Positions 6,334 to 6,868 of a DNA stretch of 6,868 nucleotides are shown piece by piece (positions within the stretch are counted from its first letter, which is position 1; every line of letters begins with the position of its first letter). The DNA is from JASFUX01 sp050050115 (GTDB taxonomy: Bacteria > Pseudomonadota > Alphaproteobacteria > Caulobacterales > Maricaulaceae): the NCBI GenBank assembly GCA_050050115.1, contig JASFUX010000186.1, positions 1-6,868 of the forward strand, written 5' to 3'. Under the pieces are notes generated by a model. It saw only the letters and a list, made by a program, of their open reading frames with translations, was not told the DNA's origin and searched no databases. A program made the translations under genes and the position numbers.

Positions 6334-6868
6334 TCACGCTCCCTTCAAAGATGCGTTCAATCGGGCGAGCTTCGACTTCAAAGAGGAGTCGAACATGCGC
6401 GAGCCCACCTTGACGACGAGCCCGCCGAGAATTTCCGGTTTCACTTCCGCGTTCACCTCGACCTGCCGGCCCAGCGAGCCGGCGAGCGACTTGGCGATCG
6501 CATCGCGCTGAGCGTCGCTCAGCGGCTTGGCGGAGACGACCTCGGCTGTGGTCACGCCGCGGTGCTCGGCCATCAGCCGGGCGAAGACGGCGAGCACGCC
6601 GGCGAGCTCGTTCGCACGGCGGTTGCCGGCGAGCACGCCCAGGAACTGGCGCATCAGCGCGTCGAGGCCCGATTTCTCGGCCAAGGCGATGAGCGCGTCC
6701 TGCTTGTCCTCAGCGGCGAAGGCCGGGGATTCGACCAGGCGGCGCAGATCCTCGCTCTCCTCAAGCATGGTCTTGAGCGTCGCGGCGCTGTCGGAGACGC
6801 GGTCGAGCGCGCCCTCTTCCCTAGCGAGGTCGAACAGCGCGGAGGCGTAGCGTTCGGCCGCTTCGGAT
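6334..6868 (-). CDS. atpH: F1Fo ATP synthase delta subunit (OSCP), 5' end cut by the window edge
   Basis: Delta is the peripheral-stalk subunit that ties the top of the F1 alpha3beta3 head to the b subunits of Fo. The frame stays open to the window edge, giving 177 residues. Family members have about 180-186, so only a few N-terminal residues are missing. The first visible residues (SEAAERYASALFDLAREEG) are the family's conserved N-terminal helix, which shows that the internal ATG at 6768 is not the real start. The C-terminal signature is present (VKPEILGGLVVKVGSRMFDS, then SLKSKLARLNASL). The TGA is 4 bases before the atpA ATG, so the two genes are transcribed and probably translated together. 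The promoter of this operon must lie outside the window. Confidence 0.96.
   Translation of the reverse strand, partial: SEAAERYASALFDLAREEGALDRVSDSAATLKTMLEESEDLRRLVESPAFAAEDKQDALIALAEKSGLDALMRQFLGVLAGNRRANELAGVLAVFARLMAEHRGVTTAEVVSAKPLSDAQRDAIAKSLAGSLGRQVEVNAEVKPEILGGLVVKVGSRMFDSSLKSKLARLNASLKGA
6339..6345 (-). promoter_or_regulatory. Ribosome-binding site of atpA within the end of atpH
   Basis: AAGGGAG in the mRNA sense lies 9 bases before the atpA ATG at 6329 and overlaps the last codons of atpH. It supports the chosen start and the coupled atpH-atpA arrangement. Confidence 0.65.

Noticed and set aside
4680..6413. 577-codon open frame on the plus strand opposite atpA, and similar long frames opposite atpG, spoVR and yeaH
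   Set aside because: The encoded peptides are rich in Arg, Asp, Ala and Val repeats typical of the antisense of GC-rich genes. They have no recognisable domain, and the opposite strand encodes unmistakable conserved proteins.

Overview
The window is GC-rich and gene-dense, and its proteins look alphaproteobacterial. The F1 genes run atpH-atpA-(insert)-atpG with no genes for the Fo a, b or c subunits beside them, which is the usual alphaproteobacterial arrangement. No genus can be named from the sequence alone.

Left half, plus strand (1-2936). A 22-codon tail of an upstream gene, probably a PrkA/YeaG-type serine kinase, is followed after 4 bases by a complete YeaH/YhbH (DUF444) protein. That gene overlaps the start of a complete SpoVR/YcgB-family protein in an ATGA junction. 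This is the conserved prkA-yeaH-spoVR stress/stationary-phase cassette (yeaG, yeaH and ycgB in E. coli). It is packed as one translationally coupled operon.

Right half, minus strand (6868 down to 2942). Reading in the direction of transcription, the order is atpH (F1 delta, missing only its extreme N-terminus at the window edge), atpA (alpha), an unrecognised 119-residue cysteine-containing predicted lipoprotein, atpG (gamma), and a PduO-type ATP:cob(I)alamin adenosyltransferase. The two operons converge, with only 5 bases between the spoVR and adenosyltransferase stop codons.

Two things are unusual. First, the lipoprotein gene is wedged between atpA and atpG, 4 bases after one and overlapping the other by 14 bases, so it should be co-translated with F1-ATPase subunits. 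Its codon use is less GC-biased than its neighbours, and it carries two small hairpins in its mRNA sense. Second, atpD (beta) and atpC (epsilon), which normally follow atpG, are absent from that position. The adenosyltransferase gene occupies it and the strand then switches. The F1 operon is therefore split in this genome, or was rearranged just downstream of atpG. All other genes look intact and have their expected motifs.
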